Below, in pieces: positions 18,466 through 27,061 of a DNA stretch of 64,000 nt; within the stretch, counting starts at the first letter, position 1, and each line of letters begins with the position of its first letter. The notes beneath the pieces are model-generated. The model did no database searches. It was not told the origin of the DNA and saw only the letters and a program-made list of their open reading frames with translations. Source of the DNA: JAWXBR01 sp034440235 (GTDB lineage: Bacteria > Bacteroidota > Ignavibacteria > Kapaibacteriales > Kapaibacteriaceae); the NCBI GenBank assembly GCA_034440235.1, contig JAWXBR010000025.1, positions 62,001 to 126,000 on the forward strand, in the 5' to 3' direction. The translations under genes and the position numbers were made by a program.

Positions 18466-19845
18466 ATGAAACAACGCATCACTATTGTTGGCGCCGGACT
18501 CGTTGGCTGCCTGCTCGGAGCCATGCTTGCAAAGCGCGGCTATACCGTCGAAATATTCGAACGTCGCGCAGACATGCGTAACTCTGAAGTCGATGCCGGA
18601 CGTTCCATAAATCTTGCTCTCTCTGATAGGGGGCTGCGTGCGCTGCACGCAGCGGGGCTCGCCGATGACATAAGCGCCATTGCTATACCCATGCGTGGCC
18701 GCATGACGCATGATGTGCATGGTACACAAGCTTTTTTTCCGTACGGCATTGGCGACCAGGCGATTAACAGTGTATCGCGTGGTGAACTAAACAAAACTCT
18801 ACTCACATGCGCTGAACGTTGCGGTGTACACATATCATTCGATATGCGTTGTGTTGACGTGAATCCGCACAATGGCAAGGGAGTTTTTCAGCAAGTGGGT
18901 GCCGACTTGATTGTAGAATCTGAGTCGGATATTCTTATCGGTGCCGATGGCGCATTCTCTGGTGTACGCGATCAGATGTTGAAGACAGATCGTTTCGAAT
19001 ATTCGCAGAGCTTCTTAGAGCACGGTTACAAAGAGTTGCACATTCCAGCAGGTGCGAACGGAGCATTCATGCTCGATAAGAATGCATTACATATCTGGCC
19101 TCGGCAGTCATACATGATGATTGCGCTACCGAACCTAGACGGAAGCTTCACGTGTACGCTATTCTTTCCTCACGAAGGCAGTCCATCATTTCGGGAGTTA
19201 ACATCACCGAGCAACGTCCAACTTTTTTTCGAAACACATTTCCCCGATGCTGTGCCCCTAATGCCGTCGCTTGTTCAGGACTTCTTCTTTAATCCTGAGT
19301 CGTCTCTGGTTACGATTCGTTGTTCGCCATGGACGATAAACGACAGCACGATGTTAATCGGTGATGCAGCACATGCCATTGTGCCGTTTTACGGTCAGGG
19401 TATGAATGCAGGCTTCGAAGACTGCAGAATCCTACTTGAATGTCTAGACGCGTCGAACGACCATTGGCCGACTGCATTGGCGATGTATGAAGACCTGCGA
19501 AAGCCTGCTGCTGATGCGATTGCCGAGTTAGCAGTTAGCAATTTTATTGAGATGCGTGATAAAGTTGCAGATGAAGAATTTCTTCTACGTAAAAAAATAG
19601 AGATGTATTTGTATGCTGCCTATCCAGAAAAGTTTGTACCACTGTACACCATGGTCACTTTTCTGCCGGATGTGCCATACAACGAAGCACTGCGCGTAAA
19701 CCGCGAGCAAACAACACTTATGGATGCGTTACGTGCGATTCCCGAAGTAGCGGCAGACTGGACAACGCCTGCTTCGAAGAAAGCAATTGATGCCGTAATG
19801 GCAACCAGAGACGTCATTGAATTCGCATCGGGATCACCGGCATAA
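18466..19845 (+). CDS. kmo: Kynurenine 3-monooxygenase
   Basis: An FAD enzyme that hydroxylates kynurenine using NADPH and oxygen, a step of tryptophan breakdown or of the kynurenine route to NAD. The 459-residue product starts at ATG with ITIVGAGLVGCLLGAMLAKRG, the dinucleotide-binding fold. The family signature AGRSINLALSDRGLRAL lies at residues 44-60, and GDAAHAIVPFYGQGMNAGFED near residue 300 is the second FAD motif. A hydrophobic C-terminal anchor like the mitochondrial one is not evident. Kynureninase and 3-hydroxyanthranilate dioxygenase genes are not in the window. The assignment at family level is firm; substrate use in this organism is inferred. Confidence 0.9.
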   Translation: MKQRITIVGAGLVGCLLGAMLAKRGYTVEIFERRADMRNSEVDAGRSINLALSDRGLRALHAAGLADDISAIAIPMRGRMTHDVHGTQAFFPYGIGDQAINSVSRGELNKTLLTCAERCGVHISFDMRCVDVNPHNGKGVFQQVGADLIVESESDILIGADGAFSGVRDQMLKTDRFEYSQSFLEHGYKELHIPAGANGAFMLDKNALHIWPRQSYMMIALPNLDGSFTCTLFFPHEGSPSFRELTSPSNVQLFFETHFPDAVPLMPSLVQDFFFNPESSLVTIRCSPWTINDSTMLIGDAAHAIVPFYGQGMNAGFEDCRILLECLDASNDHWPTALAMYEDLRKPAADAIAELAVSNFIEMRDKVADEEFLLRKKIEMYLYAAYPEKFVPLYTMVTFLPDVPYNEALRVNREQTTLMDALRAIPEVAADWTTPASKKAIDAVMATRDVIEFASGSPA

Positions 19846-19863
19846 CGTAGCCCAACGAGCCCC

Positions 19864-22545
19864 TTACTTAATAACAGCTAGCGGAAATGCCTGCGACTTC
19901 GAAGGCGAGTTAAACATTACAATGTATGTGCCGCTTTCCCATGCGTCTACCGGGATTTTGAGCGGTACGATTCGTTTTGCTGCTTCGACATGATCGTCGG
20001 CGTATTTGAACATGATGCGACCTTCGACGTCGAAGATGCTAACGACATATTCTCCGCGCTGGGTCATTTCTATGTCTATGGTGACGTTGTCGGATGCAGG
20101 ATTTGGGTGCAACCGCGCAGCAGGCATCTCAATGAAACGAATAATTCGGCCATCGGCATAACATCCACCGATAACTGTAATAGCACCAGGCGTTACTGTT
20201 GTGATAGGATCGCGAGAAGCAACGACCCACTGAAGATTCGTGATATCTATCGGAATAGTTGAGTGTCCAGAATTCAATACAGTGCCCTGAAGTTCAGTGA
20301 GCACTTCCTCGTTCGATCGGATGTACACCGAATCAATTTCTATTGTGACTGTGCGTGTGTTCGTTACAAAATCGATCAAGTCGCGAAGGCGTCGTCCACG
20401 GGTTAAACCCGTAGGAGCGAACGCTCTGCTGTCCATAGTCAAATCGAATCGCAACGTCACGTTGTCAAGGTGCGAACTATCACGAAGCATTTTCATAGTA
20501 ACGGGCACTTTAACACCCGTCGTACCAACGTTCGCAGTAGTACTACCAACGATGAAGTTGGTATAGACAGGATTTACTTTAGAATAGACAATGGCAAATG
20601 CAGAGTCGGTACACGGAGCCTGAATGTCAACGCGTAAGGTCTCTTCGAGTTGACCTTCGACAACTGGAGTCAGCGAAATAATTATATCGATGGTAGCACC
20701 TGGCTGTATTACAGCGGGGAAGGCAGGTGATACTATAGCGAACGGGGCTGGCACAGAAATACTGCGAATTACAGCGTACTCGTCATCGGTATTTGTGTAT
20801 CGAATTGTTCGCAGGTATGTGACGTTCAAATCACACGATCCAAAATCTGCACCAGGCTCAATTTGAAACTGCGTAGGGTCTACGATAACACTTACATTAT
20901 CGACCCTATGTACACAACCAATGCTGTCGATTGCTTCGACATAATAGGTGCCAGCAGCAGACACAGACGTCATGCGACTTGTGTCGCCGTTGCTCCACCG
21001 ATATAATACGAAGCCAGGATTAGCCCATAACGTTGCGACACCAACTGGGCAGATTGTGCTGTCACCGCCGGCTAGCAATTCGAATCGCTTTGGGGACGGC
21101 CAAATAAACTTGGTTATTACTATACCAGGTTCACCAGGAGTTGCTCCTCTCGAATTGAGATACGCCGCGTTTTTGATGTCAATATGGGTACCGCAAATTC
21201 CAGGTCGGAGGTCGGTAGTAATGTTTGATTGTGATTTTGGCAGGATTATCATACCACCACCACCACCACCACCGGGCCCAGATGGTTGGTAAATGATGCC
21301 GTTGCCCTGGCGCGACTTTCCGCCAATACTGCCACCGATTCCGCCTCGGACGTCGGCGTGCAGTGATCCAGAAACAGATTCGGTCTCGATATAAATGGTG
21401 CCACCAGCGCCTGCGCCACCTGCTCCGTCCCAGCCAGCCAGCAAACTAACGTCTCCACCCTTAGCACTTACAAGGTTGTCATTCGAAATGATTGTCTTGG
21501 CTCTTATAAGTACGAGTCCACCGCCGTTAGCTCCAGAGGTTGCTTCGAAGTCTGGTCGGTTTTCATGAGCGCCGCCGCCGCCACTGCCGATGAACAGACG
21601 TGACAGGTACGTGTGATCGGCAAGAGAACGTCCACCATGACCACCAACATCTATTTTTTGGCATGCAAAAGCATCGCCACCTCGACCACCTTTTCCACCA
21701 TTGCCACCGCCGCCGCCACCCGCGTCGTTACCATTACCACCGCCACCGCCTGATAGAAGTTTACCACGCGCAGCAATCAGATTCTGGTCTACGAAACTCT
21801 CACCCTTGGCACCTGCGTCACCTTGCGAATATGGTGCCGACCAGTTCGTGAAATTGCACGAGCTAGGTCTTAGACCGCCCTTGTTGCCACCACGAAACCC
21901 AAGAGCGTCGGCAATGACATTTGCTTTCATCGTTACCGTGCCCGACGCTTCAAACACTATAACACCGCCCTTTGTACCGTCCCATGGCTTTGCAGTAATG
22001 TCCGTTGAAACAACTACATCTGTGAAGACAGGCACTCGCACCATTTGAACTTTGTGCTCTGGCTGGTAACGATGAACAAATTTCGTGCTGAACTCTACGG
22101 TTGTACCACGGATGTCCTGCACCGTCATAAACTCAACACAACCCGCAGCCTCCAGTGACTTGAGATCGCCATATGTACTGTCGTTCGACTCCTCTATAAG
22201 GGCACCCTTCATTTGAAGAATCAAGACCTTATCCCCAATATTTAGTCCAAGGGGGTCTGTGATTACGACAGCGCTATCACAATCAACAACGGTCGTTACC
22301 TCGTAGTACGAATTAATGATGCCCCCTATAGCTGCTTGAGAATAAGCGGCCGTCGACATCATCGCAATTAACACAACAACTGCGAGGCTCGTTAAGAGCC
22401 ACGAACGTGTTACGTTAAAAAATATACGAGTACAAAGGTTCAAGAAGGCTTCCGCGTATTGAAACAAACCGCCACTGTGCCACCAGAGGTTCGACTTGCA
22501 ATGATTATGCCAAAACGTAGTTTTACGCAGTAGCAGAACGAACAT
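19864..22545 (-). CDS. Glycine-rich surface protein with type IX sorting domain
   Basis: A protein of 893 residues from the first ATG. The signal peptide (SWLLTSLAVVVLIAMMSTAAYSQ) only begins near residue 49, so a TTG at codon 35, with GGAAG five bases before it, may be the real start. Residues 266-290 and about 422-432 are nearly pure Gly/Asn/Lys runs, between strands that recall right-handed helix repeats (VVSTDITAKPWDGTKGGVIVF). Later come Ig-like or PKD-like and anchor-type modules. The end has RLHPNPASDNVTIDI, ESGTYIVMF and a terminal Lys, a type A sorting domain. A cell-surface location is likely; the function is unknown. Confidence 0.8.
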   Translation of the reverse strand: MFVLLLRKTTFWHNHCKSNLWWHSGGLFQYAEAFLNLCTRIFFNVTRSWLLTSLAVVVLIAMMSTAAYSQAAIGGIINSYYEVTTVVDCDSAVVITDPLGLNIGDKVLILQMKGALIEESNDSTYGDLKSLEAAGCVEFMTVQDIRGTTVEFSTKFVHRYQPEHKVQMVRVPVFTDVVVSTDITAKPWDGTKGGVIVFEASGTVTMKANVIADALGFRGGNKGGLRPSSCNFTNWSAPYSQGDAGAKGESFVDQNLIAARGKLLSGGGGGNGNDAGGGGGGNGGKGGRGGDAFACQKIDVGGHGGRSLADHTYLSRLFIGSGGGGAHENRPDFEATSGANGGGLVLIRAKTIISNDNLVSAKGGDVSLLAGWDGAGGAGAGGTIYIETESVSGSLHADVRGGIGGSIGGKSRQGNGIIYQPSGPGGGGGGGMIILPKSQSNITTDLRPGICGTHIDIKNAAYLNSRGATPGEPGIVITKFIWPSPKRFELLAGGDSTICPVGVATLWANPGFVLYRWSNGDTSRMTSVSAAGTYYVEAIDSIGCVHRVDNVSVIVDPTQFQIEPGADFGSCDLNVTYLRTIRYTNTDDEYAVIRSISVPAPFAIVSPAFPAVIQPGATIDIIISLTPVVEGQLEETLRVDIQAPCTDSAFAIVYSKVNPVYTNFIVGSTTANVGTTGVKVPVTMKMLRDSSHLDNVTLRFDLTMDSRAFAPTGLTRGRRLRDLIDFVTNTRTVTIEIDSVYIRSNEEVLTELQGTVLNSGHSTIPIDITNLQWVVASRDPITTVTPGAITVIGGCYADGRIIRFIEMPAARLHPNPASDNVTIDIEMTQRGEYVVSIFDVEGRIMFKYADDHVEAAKRIVPLKIPVDAWESGTYIVMFNSPSKSQAFPLAVIK

Positions 22546-22611
22546 ACGTAATAATACTTACTGCTCGCGTTAAAAATCTCTTAATACTGTGCTAGAGGGT
22601 ATTTTGCACTA

Positions 22612-23604
22612 GTGATACGTCCGAAGTCTCTTTGCAAAAACGCAGTTATCGGCATTATCGCGCCTGCTTCCCCGCAGCGCGATCCTGACCGATTAACCAG
22701 GGGTGTAAAATACCTAGAAAAACTTGGTTATCGAGTTAAGTACGGACCCCATATAGACAAACGCCATGCTGGTTATCTAGCCGGCACTGATGCAGAACGT
22801 CTAAATGACCTTCATGTAATGTTTGCAGACCCGCAAGTTGACGCAATTTTCTGCGCTCGCGGTGGGTATGGCTCGGCCAGGCTACTTCCCTTTATAGACT
22901 GGGACTTGCTCAAAAAGAATCCTAAAATCTTTGTCGGTTTTAGCGATCTGACGTCTCTTCAGCTTGCTATCTGGAAGAAAATTGGTTTGGTTACCTTCAG
23001 CGGAGCTCTGCCAAGTGTCGATATGGCTGATGAAATCGACGCAGAAACCGAGGAATGGTTCTGGCGCGTATTAACATCGACAAGCCCCCTAGGCCCCCTA
23101 ACACAGAGTTTACCCCTTCGCCGAAGTCGAGTTGTTTCTGCTTTCGACTCGAGCGCAATAGGTTCGAACGCAATCCAATCGAAGAGTTCGAGTGCGCCGA
23201 AAAGAGCCCCCCTCATTCCTGCTAATCTTACGGTGCTTTGCTCGATGTTGGGGACACCTTGGATGCCGTCGTTACGCAACGCACTGCTCGTGCTCGAAGA
23301 CATCGGTGAGGACACTTACAGACTCGACCGATTATTTACGCAGTTGCGGTTGAGCGGCACACTCGATTCTTTGTCAGGACTTGCCTTTGGCTATTTCACC
23401 CAAGCTGGACCTCCAACAACATCAACGCCGCATCGTGACGTGCAAGAATTATTGGACGAGATAAAACAATCCACTATGTGTCCGTTCATTACCGGCCTCA
23501 TGTTCGGTCACGAAAAGAAAAAGTTCACGCTACCTATTGGTGTTCATGCTAGCATTGCCTCTCGCAGCGCTGCCCTTATTCTGCACGATGCAGCTGTGTG
23601 CTGA
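22612..23604 (+). CDS. LD-carboxypeptidase (peptidase S66 family)
   Basis: It trims the terminal D-alanine from tetrapeptides of muropeptides during cell-wall recycling. The 330-residue protein has IIAPASPQRDPDRL near the N-terminus, FCARGGYGSARLLPFIDW and VGFSDLTSLQLAIW with the nucleophile Ser. The acidic residue is in VLEDIGEDTYRLDR, and the His in GLMFGHEKKKFTLPIG. The usual 'GGNL' of the central loop is replaced by IPANLTVL, preceded by a Ser-rich stretch of about 25 residues. The start is GTG, with GAGGG about 12 bases upstream. The last 29 bases overlap the converging kinase gene. Confidence 0.9.
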   Translation: MIRPKSLCKNAVIGIIAPASPQRDPDRLTRGVKYLEKLGYRVKYGPHIDKRHAGYLAGTDAERLNDLHVMFADPQVDAIFCARGGYGSARLLPFIDWDLLKKNPKIFVGFSDLTSLQLAIWKKIGLVTFSGALPSVDMADEIDAETEEWFWRVLTSTSPLGPLTQSLPLRRSRVVSAFDSSAIGSNAIQSKSSSAPKRAPLIPANLTVLCSMLGTPWMPSLRNALLVLEDIGEDTYRLDRLFTQLRLSGTLDSLSGLAFGYFTQAGPPTTSTPHRDVQELLDEIKQSTMCPFITGLMFGHEKKKFTLPIGVHASIASRSAALILHDAAVC

Positions 23605-24490
23605 TTGCTTCGAGCAGATCGTCTACAAAACTGATGTCGACACTATCGTAATCGGCGCGTATGTGCGTCTCTACCATGGTCCGGTAGTACACACTTGAAA
23701 AAAGCGAACCATGCAATACAAGTCGCATCTGTTGATTCTGAAGTAGAGGACGTATAATGGCGTGCAAAGCAGCAGCCCCGTGTTGTGCAATACTCTGAGC
23801 AACAGCATCACCTTCTTCGGCATACGTAAGCACAGCGCGCGCAAGTCTTGCAACGTTATCGATAGATGCCGAACGCAAACTCGATTCGAGTTTACTCTTG
23901 TCATCTGGATCGCACCGCAGATATGCTGCAACGGGTCTGAGGAGAAGGGTCTCTGCACCTCGTTTGTCTATCATGCGTGTGGTGGCACGTAGCGCTTCGC
24001 GTCCCATCCAGAAGCCCCCTCCCTCGTCGTCGATACGCGGACCCCATCCGCCACTGCGTATGAGTCGTCCGTCTCCTGTTCGAGCAACTGCAATCGAACC
24101 CGTGCCCGCAATAAGTACGATGCCCGGTGCTGTACCAAGCGAAGCAAGATGGACGAGTTCGACGTCGCTTATTACAGTCATGGCTGGAAGATTTGAATCG
24201 ACGTATTGCATCCATGCATCGCAGAATGCATTTGCGTAAGACGTGCGTTCGTGCTCTGACCAAACGCCAGACATTCCAACTACGCAAAATCGAATGTTGG
24301 CGTCCATCTCAGAGAGATGCGCTGTGGCAAGAAAACCTCCGAGTGCCCGACAGAATTCGTCAGCTCGGTTATCGTAGCGTAACGGTTTAAAAGCAGGGAG
24401 TTCTGCTCGTGCACGAATCTGTCCAGAGCTTACAACGGCCACGTCTGTCGAAGTGCCGCCACCATCAACGATAAGTGTCGATACTGGCAT
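23576..24490 (-). CDS. BadF/BadG-type ATPase, N-acetylglucosamine-kinase-like
   Basis: A 304-residue protein of the ASKHA fold. The N-terminal phosphate loop LIVDGGGTSTDVAVV and the later IAGTGSIAVAR and SGGWGPRIDDEGGGFWMGRE are the hallmark blocks of bacterial and eukaryotic N-acetylglucosamine or glucosamine kinases. It would phosphorylate an amino sugar in the cytoplasm. This fits the neighbouring LD-carboxypeptidase on the other strand, since both suit cell-wall recycling. It is the last of a minus-strand series behind the S41 protease and DUF3108 genes, with a 40-base gap. The exact sugar cannot be read from the sequence. Confidence 0.82.
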   Translation of the reverse strand: MPVSTLIVDGGGTSTDVAVVSSGQIRARAELPAFKPLRYDNRADEFCRALGGFLATAHLSEMDANIRFCVVGMSGVWSEHERTSYANAFCDAWMQYVDSNLPAMTVISDVELVHLASLGTAPGIVLIAGTGSIAVARTGDGRLIRSGGWGPRIDDEGGGFWMGREALRATTRMIDKRGAETLLLRPVAAYLRCDPDDKSKLESSLRSASIDNVARLARAVLTYAEEGDAVAQSIAQHGAAALHAIIRPLLQNQQMRLVLHGSLFSSVYYRTMVETHIRADYDSVDISFVDDLLEAISTQLHRAE

Positions 24491-24530
24491 TAGGGAGTCT
24501 TCGGCTCAATAGTACATGTCGGCTCTGGCA

Positions 24531-25322
24531 TCAATTTGCTTTTGGAGGTTGCCAGTTGTTGCGCTTCCACGAAACCAGTTCTAGCGAAACAGAGCCTACG
24601 TACACTCTCATCTTGGCCTTGATCGGAATACACGCTTCGTCGTCTGAAAACCAACCTTCGAACCGTCCTGTAAGACCGTACACACCGGTCCAGTCGGCAT
24701 CTCCAGCAAAGTACACTGTACGCACGGGATAACTGGCTGCGTCGATTTCGACATTCTCGCGTTTGCCCGTGTAGTCGATAAGCGTATTAACAGTGTCATC
24801 CATGATAACGCAACGCAGTTTATAACCTTTGTTGTCACGAAGCAGAGCACGTGCTGCGAAGAGCAGCGACGACCCATCGTTGTATCGCTTTTTAATCGTG
24901 AATTCCTTCTTTGAGACCAGTTCCTTTTTCCAGTACTTCTCTATGGTTGCTTTTTTTGTCGTGTAATCGAAGAAGTATTGCTCGAACGACCACGTGCCAT
25001 CACCCTGCAACGTATTGGCGTTGAACTTATACGAGAATGTTGCCGACGTGTCTATCCAACTTTCATATACCGAATTAAGAGAGACAAACGGAATGTTTGG
25101 GTGTGATGTAATCACAACCTTGATCTTACCCACAGTACGTCCGTCGAGTGTTGTGTACGGTTGCACAATACTCTTAACTGTGCCCAGCGTGACGTTAAGA
25201 TATGATACTCGGTAGACGAGCTCTTCGCCAGGCTGAAGTATGCCACTACCCTGTCCAGATGCATACAACCCACCGACAACGAAGACACCGAGCGCGAAAA
25301 AGACACGCAGAAAAACCCTCAT
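24531..25322 (-). CDS. DUF3108 domain-containing secreted protein
   Basis: A 263-residue protein with signal MRVFLRVFFALGVFVVGGLYASGQ. The mature part starts LQPGEELVYRVSYLNVTLGTV, the usual opening of DUF3108, and continues with strand-rich repeats including VYESWIDTSATFSYKF and GRFEGWFSDDEACIPIKAKM. DUF3108 proteins are periplasmic beta-sheet proteins of unknown function in many Bacteroidota and Proteobacteria. I use the ATG rather than a GTG three codons earlier. It sits 44 bases after the C-terminal processing protease, so the two may share a transcript. Confidence 0.85.
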   Translation of the reverse strand: MRVFLRVFFALGVFVVGGLYASGQGSGILQPGEELVYRVSYLNVTLGTVKSIVQPYTTLDGRTVGKIKVVITSHPNIPFVSLNSVYESWIDTSATFSYKFNANTLQGDGTWSFEQYFFDYTTKKATIEKYWKKELVSKKEFTIKKRYNDGSSLLFAARALLRDNKGYKLRCVIMDDTVNTLIDYTGKRENVEIDAASYPVRTVYFAGDADWTGVYGLTGRFEGWFSDDEACIPIKAKMRVYVGSVSLELVSWKRNNWQPPKAN

Positions 25323-25366
25323 TGAGTGCACTTCAATTGTGATGCTGAATTAATGTCTCGACGACT

Positions 25367-26980
25367 TCAACGTAGACGAGCAATTTTAGAAGCTTCTGGG
25401 AACAGTTCCAGGGCTTTCTGGACTTGTTTGTCTACACTATGAACAACTGCGTAGTAGCCATTTAGGCCAAACATGGCGCGTCCGATATATGCTTTCAAAA
25501 GAGTACGCATGTACTCGCCATCCTGCTTGTAATCGGCGTCGATCCACTTCACTTCTTTTTTATCGGCGAGCCTACGGAGCAATGCAACGTCGTCGTCTGT
25601 GATCTGGAACTCGCGAACAAACTTGCTTAGGTCCGACGAATACGTCGTACGAATCTGTTTGCCACGAGCTTGCATGATTTCGTCACGTACTTCGCTAAAG
25701 AGATTTGCGCGAAGAACATTACGAAGCATAATCGTAGTGGTATCGTTCTTTACAATATAGTCAGGCGTAACTCCGCCGCCTCCGTATACAGTACGTCCAC
25801 CAAGAGTTTTGAATTGTGGACGATCTTTGAGCTTACCGTCTTTATCGTGCGAAATGTTGTCGCCCTCTTCACCTTCGTCGCGACCTTCACCACCATAGTA
25901 TTTTGCTTTATCGTCGTACGGACGTTGTATGAGGCGACCTGATGGGGTGTAATAGCGTGAGATGGTAAGTCGATATGCCGAACCGTCGCCTAGGGTGTAC
26001 TGACGCTGAACGAGCCCCTTACCAAAACTAGTTTCACCTACAACCAGACCGCGGTCGAGATCCTGTACGGCACCCGAAACAATTTCGCTCGCTGATGCAG
26101 AACCGCCGTTGATAAGAACGACCAGAGGCATGTCTTCCATTTCACCACCGGCCGTAGAGATGAAGTCTTCATCGAACTCCGGACGGCGTCCCTTGGTGTA
26201 CACAATCTTCTGTCCAGCAGGAATAAATGCATCTGCAATGCGATATGCTTGATCGAGATAGCCACCTGGGTTTGAACGCAGATCGAGCATGAGTTTTTTC
26301 ATGCCGTTGCTGCGGAGTTTGCGCACGGCTGTTACGATTTCGTCATACGTCGTTGCGCTAAACCGATTCGCTGCAACATAGCCGACATCGGTGCCTTCAA
26401 TTAAGAACGACGCTTCGACTGAATTCAGTGGAATCTTGTCGCGTACCACGTCGAAGACCAGCAGTTCTTTTTCACCAGTGCGTTTTATGTGAAGCTTTAC
26501 AACAGTGCCTTTCGGACCGCGGAGTTTTTTCGGCACCATCTCACGCGTTGTTTTTATTGCAGACGTGTCGTTGATTTTTACAATGCGATCGGTTGCGAGG
26601 ATGCCTAGGGCTTCGCTCGGACCTCCCACGATTGGAGAGACCACAGTAATTGTGTCGTTGATGATGTCGAACTCTACGCCAATACCTTCGAAGCTGCCCT
26701 GGAAGTCTTCGGTGACTTGCTGCATGTCTTTAGCAGTTATGTACACAGAGTGAGGGTCGAGTTCGTTCAGCATTCCTCGAATGGCTGCCTCGGTTAGCTT
26801 TTGGGTGTCGACTTCTTCGACGTAATTCTTAACTGCGTTTGAAAGTACTTCGTTGTACTTCCGGACGGAGTCGAGTGTGTTATCACCAGAAATGAGGGGC
26901 CGAACGTACAAGTCAAGGGCAATTCCTGCCACTACGGCAACAAGTATGATTGCAAGGATGCGCGAGGTCGAGATTTTCAT
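25367..26980 (-). CDS. C-terminal processing peptidase (S41 family)
   Basis: A periplasmic serine protease of the CtpA/Prc type that clips or degrades envelope proteins from the C-terminus. The 537-residue protein has an N-terminal membrane anchor (ILAIILVAVVAGIALDLYV) and the helical segment ELDPHSVYITAKDMQQV. A PDZ domain follows at about residues 90-175, around GIGVEFDIINDTITVVSPIVGGP. The catalytic core has LDLRSNPGGYLDQA, the nucleophile Ser in INGGSASASEIVSGA and the general-base Lys in GETSFGKGLVQ. An acidic, glycine-rich loop near residue 360 (GGEGRDEGEEGD) is unusual. The family is clear. Confidence 0.94.
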   Translation of the reverse strand: MKISTSRILAIILVAVVAGIALDLYVRPLISGDNTLDSVRKYNEVLSNAVKNYVEEVDTQKLTEAAIRGMLNELDPHSVYITAKDMQQVTEDFQGSFEGIGVEFDIINDTITVVSPIVGGPSEALGILATDRIVKINDTSAIKTTREMVPKKLRGPKGTVVKLHIKRTGEKELLVFDVVRDKIPLNSVEASFLIEGTDVGYVAANRFSATTYDEIVTAVRKLRSNGMKKLMLDLRSNPGGYLDQAYRIADAFIPAGQKIVYTKGRRPEFDEDFISTAGGEMEDMPLVVLINGGSASASEIVSGAVQDLDRGLVVGETSFGKGLVQRQYTLGDGSAYRLTISRYYTPSGRLIQRPYDDKAKYYGGEGRDEGEEGDNISHDKDGKLKDRPQFKTLGGRTVYGGGGVTPDYIVKNDTTTIMLRNVLRANLFSEVRDEIMQARGKQIRTTYSSDLSKFVREFQITDDDVALLRRLADKKEVKWIDADYKQDGEYMRTLLKAYIGRAMFGLNGYYAVVHSVDKQVQKALELFPEASKIARLR

Positions 26981-27005
26981 TGTCAGTGCCGCTAATGATG
27001 GGTCG

Positions 27006-27013
27006 CAAAACTA
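27006..27013 (-). promoter_or_regulatory. Candidate -7 element (TAGTTTTG) for the S41 protease operon
   Basis: On the minus strand this reads TAGTTTTG, an exact TAnnTTTG match, 25 bases before the protease ATG in an 81-base gap. No -33 element is obvious. It would serve the protease, DUF3108 and kinase genes separately from the surface-protein gene upstream. Confidence 0.38.
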
Positions 27014-27061
27014 CGAAACGCAGATACCGAGCCGATGACGACAGCAAGTGTTTCGCAGTGT

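Noticed and set aside
21249..21275. The poly-glycine-coding stretch as an assembly error or non-coding repeat
   Set aside because: The frame stays open on both sides, with a signal peptide and a sorting domain, and the codons vary outside the short run.
22595..22611. TATTTTGC before the LD-carboxypeptidase as a -7 element
   Set aside because: It lacks the TAnnTTTG spacing and lies only a few bases from the GTG start, so it does not fit the pattern.
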